A stretch of DNA of 64,000 nucleotides, taken from the NCBI GenBank assembly GCA_025352665.1, contig JANXSM010000029.1:1-64000 (forward strand), written 5' to 3'. A program made the position numbers and the translations under genes. Below are positions 17,361-26,908 of the stretch, piece by piece (the stretch's first letter is position 1; each line of letters begins with the position of its first letter). Under the pieces are notes generated by a model that worked only from the letters and a program-made list of their open reading frames with translations, searched no databases and was not told the DNA's origin. This DNA is from Rhodospirillales bacterium (GTDB lineage: Bacteria > Pseudomonadota > Alphaproteobacteria > Acetobacterales > Acetobacteraceae).

Positions 17361-18704
17361 ATGGCAAAGCAACTGCATCTCGGCGCCTTCATGCGCCCCG
17401 TCGGCATTCACACCGCCTGGTGGCGGGTGCCCGGCGCCTACCCCGATGCGAACTTCAATCTCCAGCATTTGGTTCGCTTCATCCAAACGCTGGAACGCGG
17501 CAAGTTCGACGCCTTCTTCATGGCCGACCATTTGGCCGTGCTGAACATGCCGATGTCCGCCCTACGCCGCAGCGGCACCGTCACCTCGTTCGAGCCGTTC
17601 ACCCTGCTGTCGGCACTCGCCATGGTCACCGAGCGGATCGGCCTGGTCGCCACGGCGTCCACCACCTTCGACGCGCCCTACCACATCGCCCGCCGCTTCG
17701 CCTCGCTCGACCACATCAGCGGCGGTCGCGCGGGGTGGAACATCGTCACCACCTCGAACCCGGACGCGGCCCTGAACTTCGGCCTCGACGAGCATGTGGA
17801 GCACGATGAGCGCTATCGTCGGGCGCGGGAATTCTACGACGTCGTCACCGGCCTGTGGGACAGCTGGGCGGATGACGCCTGGCTGCGCGACCAGGAGAGC
17901 GGTCTGTTCTTCGACCCCGAGCGTCTGCACGTGCTGGATCACAAGGGCGAGCATCTGTCTGTCCGCGGCCCGCTCAACATCGCCCGTCCCCCGCAGGGCT
18001 GGCCCGTGATCGTCCAGGCTGGCGCCTCCGAAGCCGGTCGCAAGCTTGCCGCCGAAACCGCCGAGGTCATCTTCGCCAGCAGCCGAACCATCGCGGACGG
18101 CCAGAAATTCTACGCCGATATGAAATCCCGCATGCTCGCACTCGGCCGCGCGCCTGGCACGCTCAAGATCCTGCCCGGCGCGCTGGTGATCGTCGGGCGA
18201 ACCACCGAGGAAGCCCAGGCCCGTAAGCAGCAGCTCGACAGCCTGGTCCACCCCGACAGCAGCCTGCCCAACCTGTCCATGCGCCTGGGCGTGGATGCCT
18301 CGAGGTTCGAGCTCGACGCACCGCTGCCGGAGATCCCGCCGACCAATCAGAGCCAGAGCGGGCGAGACGCATTGGTCGCACTGGCACGGCGCGACAATCT
18401 CACCGTCCGCCAACTCGCGCAGATGGTCGGTGGTTACGGCGGCCTGCAGATGGTCGGAACCGCCGCCGAGATCGCCGACACCATGCAGGCGTGGCTGGAG
18501 CAGGACGCCTGCGACGGGTTCAACATCATGTTTCCCACCGTGCCGGCCGGGCTCGACGATTTCGTCGATCTGGTCATCCCCGAGCTGCAGGCGCGCGGCC
18601 TGTTCCGCCGCGAGTACGAGGGCACCACGCTGCGCGACCATCTCGGCCTGCAGCGACCGGAAAACCGCTTCTTTCCGGAAGCATCGCAGGAGCGCGCAGC
18701 CTGA
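17361..18704 (+). CDS. LLM-class FMN-dependent monooxygenase (NtaA/SnaA/DszA type)
   Basis: A 447-aa luciferase-like TIM-barrel protein with the NtaA/DszA family layout. It has LHLGAFMRPVGIHTAWWR at the N-terminus, FFMADHLAVLN, SALAMVTERIGLVATAST, FASLDHISGGRAGWNIVTT, VQAGASEAGRKLAAETAEV and FNIMFPTVP near the C-terminus. Members use FMNH2 supplied by a separate reductase to oxidise nitrilotriacetate, dibenzothiophene sulfone or similar compounds. No dedicated reductase gene is adjacent. GGAG lies 8 nt before the ATG. The next gene overlaps its stop codon. Confidence 0.9.
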   Translation: MAKQLHLGAFMRPVGIHTAWWRVPGAYPDANFNLQHLVRFIQTLERGKFDAFFMADHLAVLNMPMSALRRSGTVTSFEPFTLLSALAMVTERIGLVATASTTFDAPYHIARRFASLDHISGGRAGWNIVTTSNPDAALNFGLDEHVEHDERYRRAREFYDVVTGLWDSWADDAWLRDQESGLFFDPERLHVLDHKGEHLSVRGPLNIARPPQGWPVIVQAGASEAGRKLAAETAEVIFASSRTIADGQKFYADMKSRMLALGRAPGTLKILPGALVIVGRTTEEAQARKQQLDSLVHPDSSLPNLSMRLGVDASRFELDAPLPEIPPTNQSQSGRDALVALARRDNLTVRQLAQMVGGYGGLQMVGTAAEIADTMQAWLEQDACDGFNIMFPTVPAGLDDFVDLVIPELQARGLFRREYEGTTLRDHLGLQRPENRFFPEASQERAA

Positions 18705-19741
18705 ACGTAGCACAAGGGGCGCTGGATTTTCCGTGGCCGGAAGCGCCGGCGCCCGGCGCTATCAGAAACATCGCCCCCGGTGTGCTGTGGCTGCGCCTGG
18801 CGCTGCCCTATCGTCTCGACCATGTGAACATTTACCTGCTCGAGGAGGCGGACGGCTTCGCGGTGCTCGACGCGGGGCTGGGCGACGACGCCACGCGCGA
18901 AGTGTGGCAGGCGGTGCTGCAGGGGCCGCTCGCAGGCCGCCGGCTGACGCGAATGATCGTCACCCATTTCCACCCTGACCATGTCGGCAGCGCAGGCTGG
19001 CTGTGCGAAACCTACGGCCTGCCCTTACACATGCCGCGCAACGAATATCTGCTGAGCCTGGTCCTGCAATACGGGCAAGCCGACCGCGGGGCCGCGATGT
19101 TCCGCCAATTCTACGAGCGTCACGGCCTGGCGGAGGAGATCGTCGCGCGCGTGCTCACCAACGGCCACGAATACCTGCACCGCACCACTGGTCTGCCATC
19201 GTCCTACCATCGCCTGCAGCACGGCCAGACGCTGACGATCGGCCGGAACGAGTATCGTGTCCTGACCGGCGGCGGCCATTCCATCGAGCAGGCCATGCTG
19301 CACGATCCGGCGGCGGGGCTGTTTTTCTCCGCCGATCAGGTGATCGCGCAGATTTCGCCCAACATCAGCGTTCAACCCATCGAGCCGCAGGACAATGCGC
19401 TCGGCGCATACCTCGCCGCGCTCGCAAGTCTCATTGAAACCGTTCCCAACACCGTGTTGGTTCTACCCGGCCACGGCCTGCCGTTTCGCGGTCTGCACCA
19501 GCGGGCGCTGGCGCTGATCGAACACCACGCCGCGCGCTGCGCCGAGATCGCGCAAGCGTGCACTGCGGCACCGCGCTCGGCGGCGGAACTGATCCCCACC
19601 GTGTTCCGTCGTGAGCTCGACGCACACCAAACCGGCTTCGCCTTTGGCGAAGTGCTGGCCCATATCAACCATATGGTGGTCGAGGGCACGCTGCGGCGGG
19701 TGGACGATGGCGGCCCGATCGACCGCTTCATCTCAGCCTGA
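18701..19741 (+). CDS. MBL-fold metallohydrolase, apparent CTG start
   Basis: A ~346-aa metallo-beta-lactamase-fold hydrolase with the zinc motif THFHPDHVG, later metal ligands in GGGHSIEQA and SADQV, and LPGHGLPF. The domain needs residues upstream of LDFPWPEAP, but no ATG, GTG or TTG occurs in frame between there and the shadow region of the preceding gene. A CTG at 18701 overlaps the monooxygenase stop as CTGA and has AGGAG 8 nt upstream. This mirrors the ATGA couplings elsewhere and is the best start. Substrate unknown; a lactone or thioester intermediate of the neighbouring oxidation is plausible. Confidence 0.82.
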   Translation: MNVAQGALDFPWPEAPAPGAIRNIAPGVLWLRLALPYRLDHVNIYLLEEADGFAVLDAGLGDDATREVWQAVLQGPLAGRRLTRMIVTHFHPDHVGSAGWLCETYGLPLHMPRNEYLLSLVLQYGQADRGAAMFRQFYERHGLAEEIVARVLTNGHEYLHRTTGLPSSYHRLQHGQTLTIGRNEYRVLTGGGHSIEQAMLHDPAAGLFFSADQVIAQISPNISVQPIEPQDNALGAYLAALASLIETVPNTVLVLPGHGLPFRGLHQRALALIEHHAARCAEIAQACTAAPRSAAELIPTVFRRELDAHQTGFAFGEVLAHINHMVVEGTLRRVDDGGPIDRFISA

Positions 19742-19797
19742 TGGTCACGTCGCGATCACGCGGCCCCGGCGACATTGATCTGTCGCACACCTCCCGC

Positions 19798-20409
19798 TCA
19801 GCAACACCGGTCGGACAGCGTCGCGCAGGGGGCTGCCCCCAACAGCAACGACGCGCAACGCACGGCCCGACCGTGCAGGACATCGCGCGGCGGGCAGGGA
19901 TCGTTGGTTAACAACATGCCGCACCACGGTTCGGCCAGTACCATGCCGAACAGGATGCTGGCATTCTCCTGCGGATCGCCGAGGTCGATGGCGCCCTGTT
20001 CCGTCTTTCGCGCGAACCAGCGTTCCAAGGGCCCGCGACCTCGGCCGATCTCAAGGCGCTTGAGCGCCTCGACGATCTCGGGCGAGCGCGGTCCTTCGGC
20101 GATCATCAGCCGCACCAAGGCGATCTGGCGCGGCGAGAGGGCAAAATCCGCCATGCGCATCAACAGCGCGACCAGGCTTTCCACCAACGGCAGACCGTCG
20201 TCCTCGTATGGCATCGTCAACACCGCCAGACGATCGATCAGCAGGGCGTCGAACAGCGCGGCCTTGGCCGGAAACACCTGGTAGAGCGTCTTCTTCGACA
20301 TGCTGGCCTGCTGGGCCACGTCATCCATGGTCGCATTGTGGTAGCCTCGGTCAAGGAACACCTGCTCCGCCGCATCCACCAGCAGGGCGCGGCGTTGCTG
20401 CGCCGACAC
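19798..20409 (-). CDS. TetR/AcrR-family transcriptional regulator
   Basis: A 203-aa protein with an N-terminal TetR helix-turn-helix (AAEQVFLDRGYHNATMDDVA, then MSKKTLYQVFPAKAALF) and a helical ligand-binding C-terminal domain. It is divergent from the RND efflux operon with a 305-bp intergenic region, the classic arrangement of an efflux repressor. The start is a GTG at 20409 without a clear ribosome-binding site, so the exact N-terminus is uncertain. Confidence 0.85.
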   Translation of the reverse strand: MSAQQRRALLVDAAEQVFLDRGYHNATMDDVAQQASMSKKTLYQVFPAKAALFDALLIDRLAVLTMPYEDDGLPLVESLVALLMRMADFALSPRQIALVRLMIAEGPRSPEIVEALKRLEIGRGRGPLERWFARKTEQGAIDLGDPQENASILFGMVLAEPWCGMLLTNDPCPPRDVLHGRAVRCASLLLGAAPCATLSDRCC

Positions 20410-20566
20410 GGTGCGCGGTCGGTCGGGTCGAGGCGATGGTGATCGCAGCTCTCTCCATTGCAGGCATGTTATCCTTTTTTAAGGAAACCAATTGAAATAG
20501 AACTCTTTCCACCACTGCAACTGCTTTGCCGCCGCTGTGTTGCATAGGGGTTGGCAGATGAATATA

Positions 20567-20624
20567 TTGACGGAAATAAGCGAACCCCTTTAGTTTCCAG
20601 TTTAGCAGAAACCGTAGAGTTTCT
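20567..20624 (+). promoter_or_regulatory. Candidate efflux promoter and TetR operator
   Basis: TTGACG at 20567-20572 is a good -35 candidate, with a poor -10 (TTAGTT) about 17 bp on. Just downstream, AGAAAC-CGTAGA-GTTTCT at 20607-20624 is a perfect 6-bp inverted repeat with a 6-bp spacer, the size and position expected for a TetR-type operator. The rest of 20410-20714 shows no gene. Confidence 0.4.
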
Positions 20625-20714
20625 CCCCCCAGCCCCTTCCCGTCGCCGTTCCTGGCCCAAGCCAGGCGCTGGGATTGTACGGACCGCGCCTTCGCAACTT
20701 TCCGGTGGTGATCC

Positions 20715-21935
20715 ATGACCCGAACGCTTCGCCATCTTTGCCCAGGCCTCGTTGCCGTTCTGCTCGCCTGCACCGCCCTGGCCGCGTGCAAGGACAACAA
20801 ACAGGCGGCAGCACCCGCCGGGCCGCCGCCCAAGGCACAGGTCACGGTGGTGACGCTGAAGGGTCAGAACGTCTCGATTACCACGGAGTTACCCGGCCGA
20901 ACCGCGGCGTTCCGCGTGGCGGAGGTGCGCCCCCAGGTGAACGGCGTGGTACTCAAGCGCATGTTCAACGAGGGCCAGGAGGTCCGCGCCGATCAGCCGT
21001 TGTATCAGATTGACCCAGCGCCGTACCAGGCGAGCCTTGCCTCTGCCCAGGCGGCGGTGGCCAAGGCGGAAGCAACGGTCACCTCCGCCCAGGCCACGGT
21101 GAACCGCTACCGGCCGCTCGCGCGCGCCAACGCCATCAGCGGCCAGGACCTCGACAACGCCGTCGCCACCCTGCGCCAGGCGGAGGCGGACGTGGCATCC
21201 GGCCGTGCCAGCGTCAACACGGCGGCGATCAACCTTGCCTATACCAGGCTTTCCTCGCCCATTTCAGGTCGTACCGGCCGTTCATCGGTCACGGAAGGCG
21301 CGCTGGTCACCGCGAACCAGACCACTTCCCTGGTCACCGTGACCCAGCTCGACCCGATCTATGTCGATGTCACGCAACCTAGCGGCACGTTCCTGCGGCT
21401 GAAGAAGGAACTGTCCGCGGGTAAGCTGACGGCGGCCGGCGACAACCAGGCGATGGTCAAGCTCGTGCTGGAGGACGGCACCGTCTACGAACAGCCGGGC
21501 CGGCTGCAGTTCTCCGAAGTGACGGTGGACCAGGGCACCGGTTCGATCACGCTGCGCGCCATCTTCCCCAATCCCCAGGGCCTGCTGCTGCCGGGGATGT
21601 TCGTGCGCGAGCTGGTGGAGGAGGGCGTTCGTGAGAACGCGCTGCTCGTGCCCCAGAAGGGCATCACCCGCAACCAGAAGGGTGAGGCGACGGCCCTGGT
21701 CGTCGGCAAGGACGACAAGGTCGAGCTGCGCACCGTCACCGCCGATCGTGCGGTGGGCGAGAATTGGCTGGTCACGGGCGGGCTCGCCGCCGGCGACCGG
21801 GTCATCGTGGAGGGACTGCAAAAAATCCGCCCGGGTGCGCAGGTTGCAGTCGTCGAAGCCCCGCCGCCACCCGCAAGTCAGGCGGCGGATGCGGCTCCCG
21901 CCAGCGGCACCCCCGCCCCCATCGCTGCGAAATAG
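20715..21935 (+). CDS. RND efflux periplasmic adaptor lipoprotein (AcrA/MexA family)
   Basis: A 406-aa membrane-fusion protein. It has a lipoprotein signal with lipobox LAAC (Cys25). The lipoyl and hairpin domains are recognised from LYQIDPAPYQASLASAQAAV, RYRPLARANAISGQDLDNAV and the ARLSSPISGRTGRSSVTEGA-like segment YTRLSSPISGRTGRSSV. The C-terminus is an Ala/Pro-rich tail. It bridges the inner-membrane pump and outer-membrane channel encoded downstream. Confidence 0.94.
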   Translation: MTRTLRHLCPGLVAVLLACTALAACKDNKQAAAPAGPPPKAQVTVVTLKGQNVSITTELPGRTAAFRVAEVRPQVNGVVLKRMFNEGQEVRADQPLYQIDPAPYQASLASAQAAVAKAEATVTSAQATVNRYRPLARANAISGQDLDNAVATLRQAEADVASGRASVNTAAINLAYTRLSSPISGRTGRSSVTEGALVTANQTTSLVTVTQLDPIYVDVTQPSGTFLRLKKELSAGKLTAAGDNQAMVKLVLEDGTVYEQPGRLQFSEVTVDQGTGSITLRAIFPNPQGLLLPGMFVRELVEEGVRENALLVPQKGITRNQKGEATALVVGKDDKVELRTVTADRAVGENWLVTGGLAAGDRVIVEGLQKIRPGAQVAVVEAPPPPASQAADAAPASGTPAPIAAK

Positions 21936-21944
21936 GCGCCGCAG

Positions 21945-24900
21945 GTGTCACGTTTCTTCATCGACCGCCCGATCTTTGCCTGGGTTATGGCCATCGTGCT
22001 CATGTTGGCCGGCGGCATCTCCATCCTCAACCTGCCGATCGCGCAATATCCGCCGATCGCCCCGCCTGCCATCTCCATCACCGGCATCTATCCCGGCGCC
22101 TCCGCCGAAACCGTGCAAAGCACTGTGGTTCAGGTGATCGAACAGCAGCTCAGCGGCATCGACCATCTGCTGTATTTCTCCTCCGAGTCGGACAAGGACG
22201 GCAGCGTCACCATCACCCTGAGCTTCGAGCAGGGCACCAACGCCGACACCGCCCAGGTGCAGGTGCAGAACAAGGTGACGCTGGCGCAGTCTCAGCTGCC
22301 ACAGGTCGTGCAGCAGCAGGGGTTGCGGGTTGCCAAGGCGACCAAGAACTTCCTGATGGTGGCCGCCTTCGTCTCCACCGACGGCAAGCTCTCCAGCAAC
22401 GACCTGGCCGACATGATCGCCTCCCAGGTGCAAGACCCGATCAGCCGCACCGCGGGTGTGGGCGACTACCAGCTGTTCGGCGCGCAATACGCCATGCGCA
22501 TCTGGCTCGATCCCAACAAACTCAACAACTATGCGATGACCCCGGCCGACGTCACCACCGCCATCCAGGTGCAGAACGTGCAGGTGGCGGCGGGCGAACT
22601 CGGCGGCCTGCCGGCGCGGCCGGGCCAGCAGCTCAACGCCACCATCATCGGCCCGTCTTATCTGCAGACACCCGAGCAATTCGGCAACATTCTGCTGCGG
22701 GTGCAGTCGACCGGCGCCCAGATCCGCCTGCGCGATGTCGCCCGGGTCGAACTCGCCGGCGAAACCTTCGGCATCACCACCAAGTTCAACGGCAAGCCCG
22801 CCGCGGCGATCGCCATCAAGCTCGCCAGTGGCGCCAACGCGCTGGAAACGGTGACGGCTGTGCAGAAAACCATTTCCAACCTGCGCCCCAACCTGCCCCA
22901 GGCGATCGACGTGGTGTATCCCTACGACACCTCGCCCTTCGTCCGCCTTTCGATCCGCGACGTGCTGCAAACCCTGGGCGAGGCCATCGTTCTGGTATTC
23001 CTGGTGATGTTCCTGTTCCTGCAGAACTTCCGCGCAACCCTGATCCCGACGATCGCGGTCCCCGTGGTGCTGCTCGGCACCTGCGCCATCCTGTCCGCAG
23101 CCGGCTACTCCATCAACAGCCTGACCATGTTCGGCATGGTCCTGGCCATTGGCCTGCTGGTCGACGACGCCATCGTGGTGGTGGAAAACGTCGAGCGCAT
23201 GATGGAGGAGGATCACCTGTCGCCCAAGGAAGCCACCCGGCGATCCATGGAGCAGATCACCGGCGCCCTGGTCGGCATCGCTCTGGTGCTGTCGGCCGTG
23301 TTCCTGCCGATGGCTTTCTTCGCCGGTTCGACCGGCGTGATTTACCGCCAGTTCTCCATCACCATCGTCTCCTCGATGGTGCTGTCGGTGATCGTGGCGC
23401 TGGTCTTCACGCCCGCCCTGTGTGCCACCCTGCTCAAGCCCAGCACGAACGGCCATGCGCCGAAGCGCGGCTTCTTCGGCTGGTTCAATCGCAATTTCGA
23501 CCGCGCCAACAACGGCTACAGTCGCGGCGTGTCCGGCATGATCGGCCGCCCTCTCCGTACCCTGTTGGTCTTTGCAGCCGTCATCGCCGTGATGGTGGTG
23601 ATCTACGTGCGCATTCCCGGCGGCTTCCTGCCCGACGAGGACCAGGGCGTGCTGTTCGTCCAGGTGGTCGCCCCGCCCGGCGCCACCAGCGGCCAGACCG
23701 ACGCCGCCCTCAGCCAAGCCGCAGCCTACTTCCATGACAAGGAGGCCGGCAACGTCGAGGGTGTGCTGGAGGTCAGTGGCTTCAGCTTCGGTGGTCGCGG
23801 ACAGAACTCGGGCATCATCTTCGTCAAGCTGAAGGATTGGTCCGAGCGTCCGGGTGCTGCCAACCGCGTGCAGGCGATCGCCGGCCGCGCGATGGGTGCG
23901 TTCAGCCAGATCAAGGGCGCCCTGGTGTTCGCCTTCGCGCCGCCCGCCGTGCTGGAGCTCGGCAATGCCACCGGCTTCGATTTCATGCTCAAGGACGTCG
24001 GCGGCGTCGGCCACACGGCGCTGATCGCCGCCCGCAACCAGTTACTCGGCATGGCCTCGCAGAACCATGTCATCGCCGGCGTGCGCCCCAACGGCATGGA
24101 GGACGAGCCGCAATACAAAATCGACATCGACCGCGAAAAGGCCAGCGCCCTCGGCCTCACCATCGCCAGCATCAACGCGACCTTGTCCACGGCCTGGGGC
24201 TCCTCCTACGTCAATGATTTCATCGACCGCGGCCGTGTGAAACGCGTCTTCGCCCAGGGCGACATCGCCTCGCGCATGGAGCCAGACGATCTGACCAACT
24301 GGTATGTGCGCAACGCGCAAAATCAGATGGTGCCTTTCTCCGCCTTCGCCACGGGATCCTGGATCTACGGCTCACCCAAGCTCGAGCGCTACAACGGCTC
24401 GCCCTCCGTGGAACTTCTGGGCGTGCCCGCGCCGGGCCAAAGCACCGGTGCCGCGATAACGGCGATGGAGGAGATGGCCGCCAAGCTGCCCGCCGGCATC
24501 GGCTACGAGTGGACCGGTTTATCGTACGAGGAACTGAAATCGGGCGGCCAGACCGGCTATCTCTACGCGCTGTCGCTGATCGTGGTGTTCCTTTGCCTGT
24601 CGGCACTTTACGAAAGCTGGTCGATCCCCGTGGCGGTGCTGATGGTGGTGCCGCTCGGTATCGCCGGCGCCGTCGCCGCCACGCTGTTTCGTGGCCTGGC
24701 CAACGATGTCTACTTCCAGGTCGGATTGCTCACCACCGTCGGCCTCGCTTCCAAGAACGCCATCCTGATCGTGGAATTCGCCAAGGAAAACTATGAGGCC
24801 GGGATGAGCCTGACCGATGCCGCCAGCCACGCGGCGCGCCAGCGCCTGCGACCGATCCTGATGACATCCCTGGCTTTCGTGCTCGGCGTGTTGCCGCTGG

Positions 24901-25112
24901 CCTTGGCGAGCGGTGCTGGCTCGGGCGGCCAGAATGCCATCGGCACCGGCGTGGTCGGCGGCATGCTGTCCGCCACCGTGCTTGCGATCTTCTTCGTGCC
25001 GGTGTTCTTCGTGGTGGTATTGAAACTGTTCCGGGTGCGCGCCAAACCTGAGGAGCAGCCGAGCCCCGCCCCGGGTCGGATCGAACCGGGCAAGACGGCA
25101 TCGGCGGAGTGA
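21945..25112 (+). CDS. RND multidrug efflux transporter, inner-membrane pump (AcrB/MexB, HAE1 family)
   Basis: A 1055-aa, full-length HAE1-type proton-driven drug exporter with twelve membrane helices and two large periplasmic loops. It starts at a GTG (GTG-TCA-CGT) 10 nt after the adaptor stop. Visible landmarks are [20 protein letters not shown] at the N-terminus, the TM4 proton-relay aspartates in [18 protein letters not shown], and the TM10 lysine in [17 protein letters not shown]. No truncation or frameshift is seen. Confidence 0.95.
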   Translation: MSRFFIDRPIFAWVMAIVLMLAGGISILNLPIAQYPPIAPPAISITGIYPGASAETVQSTVVQVIEQQLSGIDHLLYFSSESDKDGSVTITLSFEQGTNADTAQVQVQNKVTLAQSQLPQVVQQQGLRVAKATKNFLMVAAFVSTDGKLSSNDLADMIASQVQDPISRTAGVGDYQLFGAQYAMRIWLDPNKLNNYAMTPADVTTAIQVQNVQVAAGELGGLPARPGQQLNATIIGPSYLQTPEQFGNILLRVQSTGAQIRLRDVARVELAGETFGITTKFNGKPAAAIAIKLASGANALETVTAVQKTISNLRPNLPQAIDVVYPYDTSPFVRLSIRDVLQTLGEAIVLVFLVMFLFLQNFRATLIPTIAVPVVLLGTCAILSAAGYSINSLTMFGMVLAIGLLVDDAIVVVENVERMMEEDHLSPKEATRRSMEQITGALVGIALVLSAVFLPMAFFAGSTGVIYRQFSITIVSSMVLSVIVALVFTPALCATLLKPSTNGHAPKRGFFGWFNRNFDRANNGYSRGVSGMIGRPLRTLLVFAAVIAVMVVIYVRIPGGFLPDEDQGVLFVQVVAPPGATSGQTDAALSQAAAYFHDKEAGNVEGVLEVSGFSFGGRGQNSGIIFVKLKDWSERPGAANRVQAIAGRAMGAFSQIKGALVFAFAPPAVLELGNATGFDFMLKDVGGVGHTALIAARNQLLGMASQNHVIAGVRPNGMEDEPQYKIDIDREKASALGLTIASINATLSTAWGSSYVNDFIDRGRVKRVFAQGDIASRMEPDDLTNWYVRNAQNQMVPFSAFATGSWIYGSPKLERYNGSPSVELLGVPAPGQSTGAAITAMEEMAAKLPAGIGYEWTGLSYEELKSGGQTGYLYALSLIVVFLCLSALYESWSIPVAVLMVVPLGIAGAVAATLFRGLANDVYFQVGLLTTVGLASKNAILIVEFAKENYEAGMSLTDAASHAARQRLRPILMTSLAFVLGVLPLALASGAGSGGQNAIGTGVVGGMLSATVLAIFFVPVFFVVVLKLFRVRAKPEEQPSPAPGRIEPGKTASAE

Positions 25113-25117
25113 ACGAC

Positions 25118-26623
25118 ATGATCAGAACTGCAACTCTTGCAACACTGCTGGCCAGCACGATGCTCGCCGGCTGCAGTCTCGACCCGTCCTACAGCAGGCC
25201 CGCCGCCCCCGTCGCCGCAACCTATCCGAACGGCCCGGCCTATCGGCTCGCCAGCACCGGCACCCAGCCGCAACTCTCCGCCGACAGCATCGGCTGGCGC
25301 GACTTCTTCACCGACAAGAAACTTGCCGGTCTCGTGGAAATCGCACTGGCCAACAATCGCGACCTGCGTGTGGCCGCCTTGAACGTGGCCAACGCGCAGG
25401 CGCAATACCGGGTGCAGCGCTCCGACCTGTTCCCCACCATCGGCCTCAACGGAAACGCCCAGTATCAGGGCCTGCCGAACAGCACGGTCATTCCGCAAAG
25501 CAGTTCGGGCGGCACAAGCGCCACCGGTGCCAGCGCGTTCTCCCGCACCCCATCGACAGGCGGCACGTATCGCTTCTTCACCGCCAGCCTCGGTTTCACC
25601 TCCTACGAGCTCGACGTCTTCGGCCGCGTCCAAAGCCTGTCCCGTGCCGCGTTCGAGCAGTATCTGAAGGACGCCGAAACCCAACGCTCTGCCCAGATCA
25701 GCCTGGTCGCCCAGGTCGGCAGCGCCTACCTCACCTCTCTCGCCGACCAGGAACTGCTGCGCATCAGCCGCGAAACGCTCGACAGTCAAAGCCACTCCTA
25801 CGATCTGACGCAGGCGATGCTGTCCGCCGGCACCACCACCGAACTGAGCCTGCGCCAGGTGCAGACCAGCGTGGAAACCGCGCGCGCCAATATCGCCCAA
25901 TACACCCGTCAGGTCGCGCAGGACGAAAACGCCCTCACCCTCCTGCTGGGCCAGCCGATCCCCGCCGACCTACCAACCGGACTCAGCCTCGACGACCAGC
26001 GCCTGCTCGCCGACCTGCCCGCAGGCCTGCCCTCCGAACTCGTGCAGCGCCGGCCCGACATTCTCGCAGCCGAACACACGCTGATCGGCGCCAATGCCAA
26101 TATCGGCGCCGCCCGCGCCGCGTTCTTTCCCTCAATCTCGCTGACCGCCTCCGATGGCGTGGCCAGCAACCAGCTCGGCCGCCTGTTCACCGGTGGCGCC
26201 ACCACATGGGCCTTCGCCCCCACCATCAACATTCCCATCTTCACCTTCGGCCGCAACGAGGGAAACCTCGAACAGGCCAAACTCCAACAGCAGATCGACG
26301 TCGCCAACTACGAAAAGGCGATCCAAACCGCCTTCCGCGAAGTCTCCGACGCTCTCGCCGCGCGTGCCACCTACCGCGACCAGATCCGCGCGCAACAATC
26401 CCTGGTCGACGCCGCCGCCGACAGCTACCGCCTGTCCGACCTGCGCTTCCGCGCAGGTGTCGACAGCTTTCTCAACGCCCTTGATTCCCAGCGCACCCTC
26501 TACGCCGCCCAACAGACCTTGGTGAACCTCAAATCCGCCGAACAAATCAACCTGATCACCCTCTACAAAGCCCTCGGCGGCGGCTGGCGCGAAACCACCA
26601 CGGTCGCGGTCAAAGCCCCGTAG
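25118..26623 (+). CDS. RND efflux outer-membrane factor lipoprotein (OprM/NodT family)
   Basis: A ~501-aa TolC-like outer-membrane channel with a lipobox LAGC (Cys19) and the two OEP repeats. It has WRDFFTDKKLAGLVEIALAN near the N-terminus, YELDVFGRV, LPSELVQRRPDILAAE and FFPSISLTAS. The ATG at 25118 has GGAG 8 nt upstream. A GTG at 25109 overlapping the pump's stop is an alternative that adds three residues. It completes the tripartite efflux system. Repeat copy 2 begins 13 nt after its stop. Confidence 0.94.
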   Translation: MIRTATLATLLASTMLAGCSLDPSYSRPAAPVAATYPNGPAYRLASTGTQPQLSADSIGWRDFFTDKKLAGLVEIALANNRDLRVAALNVANAQAQYRVQRSDLFPTIGLNGNAQYQGLPNSTVIPQSSSGGTSATGASAFSRTPSTGGTYRFFTASLGFTSYELDVFGRVQSLSRAAFEQYLKDAETQRSAQISLVAQVGSAYLTSLADQELLRISRETLDSQSHSYDLTQAMLSAGTTTELSLRQVQTSVETARANIAQYTRQVAQDENALTLLLGQPIPADLPTGLSLDDQRLLADLPAGLPSELVQRRPDILAAEHTLIGANANIGAARAAFFPSISLTASDGVASNQLGRLFTGGATTWAFAPTINIPIFTFGRNEGNLEQAKLQQQIDVANYEKAIQTAFREVSDALAARATYRDQIRAQQSLVDAAADSYRLSDLRFRAGVDSFLNALDSQRTLYAAQQTLVNLKSAEQINLITLYKALGGGWRETTTVAVKAP

Positions 26624-26636
26624 CCCGACTCTGCGA

Positions 26637-26804
26637 GAGAGTGCCGTCGTGCTCGCACCGGTCAAGGACGCCTGCGGCGCCGCTCCGCGGTGGCCATCGC
26701 CATCCCTGACCGCCGCTCCGCGCGCCAGCCTGCGAAATACAGGTCGGGGCGGAGGAACAGGCACTCCAATCAAACAAAGGAACATCCCAACCGCATCGCC
26801 GTAG
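26637..26804. repeat. Dispersed ~170-bp intergenic repeat, copy 2
   Basis: It aligns with 9531-9701 over its full length with few gaps. It lies between the stop of the efflux channel gene and the stop of the second copy of the hypothetical gene family, exactly as copy 1 is placed. The recurrence of both repeat and gene suggests they spread or were conserved as one unit. Confidence 0.75.
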
Positions 26805-26866
26805 GGCGCAGTACGCTTTGGCACCGCACCGATTCCCACGCAAATTCAATAGTTTATCGAATAATA

Positions 26867-26880
26867 TTACGAAATCGTAA
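26867..26880. repeat. Small palindrome between repeat copy 2 and the hypothetical gene
   Basis: TTACG-AAAT-CGTAA, a perfect 5-bp inverted repeat. It is related to GTTACG-ATAA-CGTAAC at 9756-9771, and both lie 28-29 nt past the stop codon of the neighbouring hypothetical gene. Confidence 0.5.
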
Positions 26881-26908
26881 CAAAATGATCGTGCGAAGGC
26901 GGGGCCTC

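Noticed and set aside
21948-24014. 688-aa minus-strand open frame opposite the RND pump
   Set aside because: It is the mirror of a fully conserved AcrB/MexB coding sequence; its His/Gly/Gln-rich composition is typical of a reverse-strand shadow.
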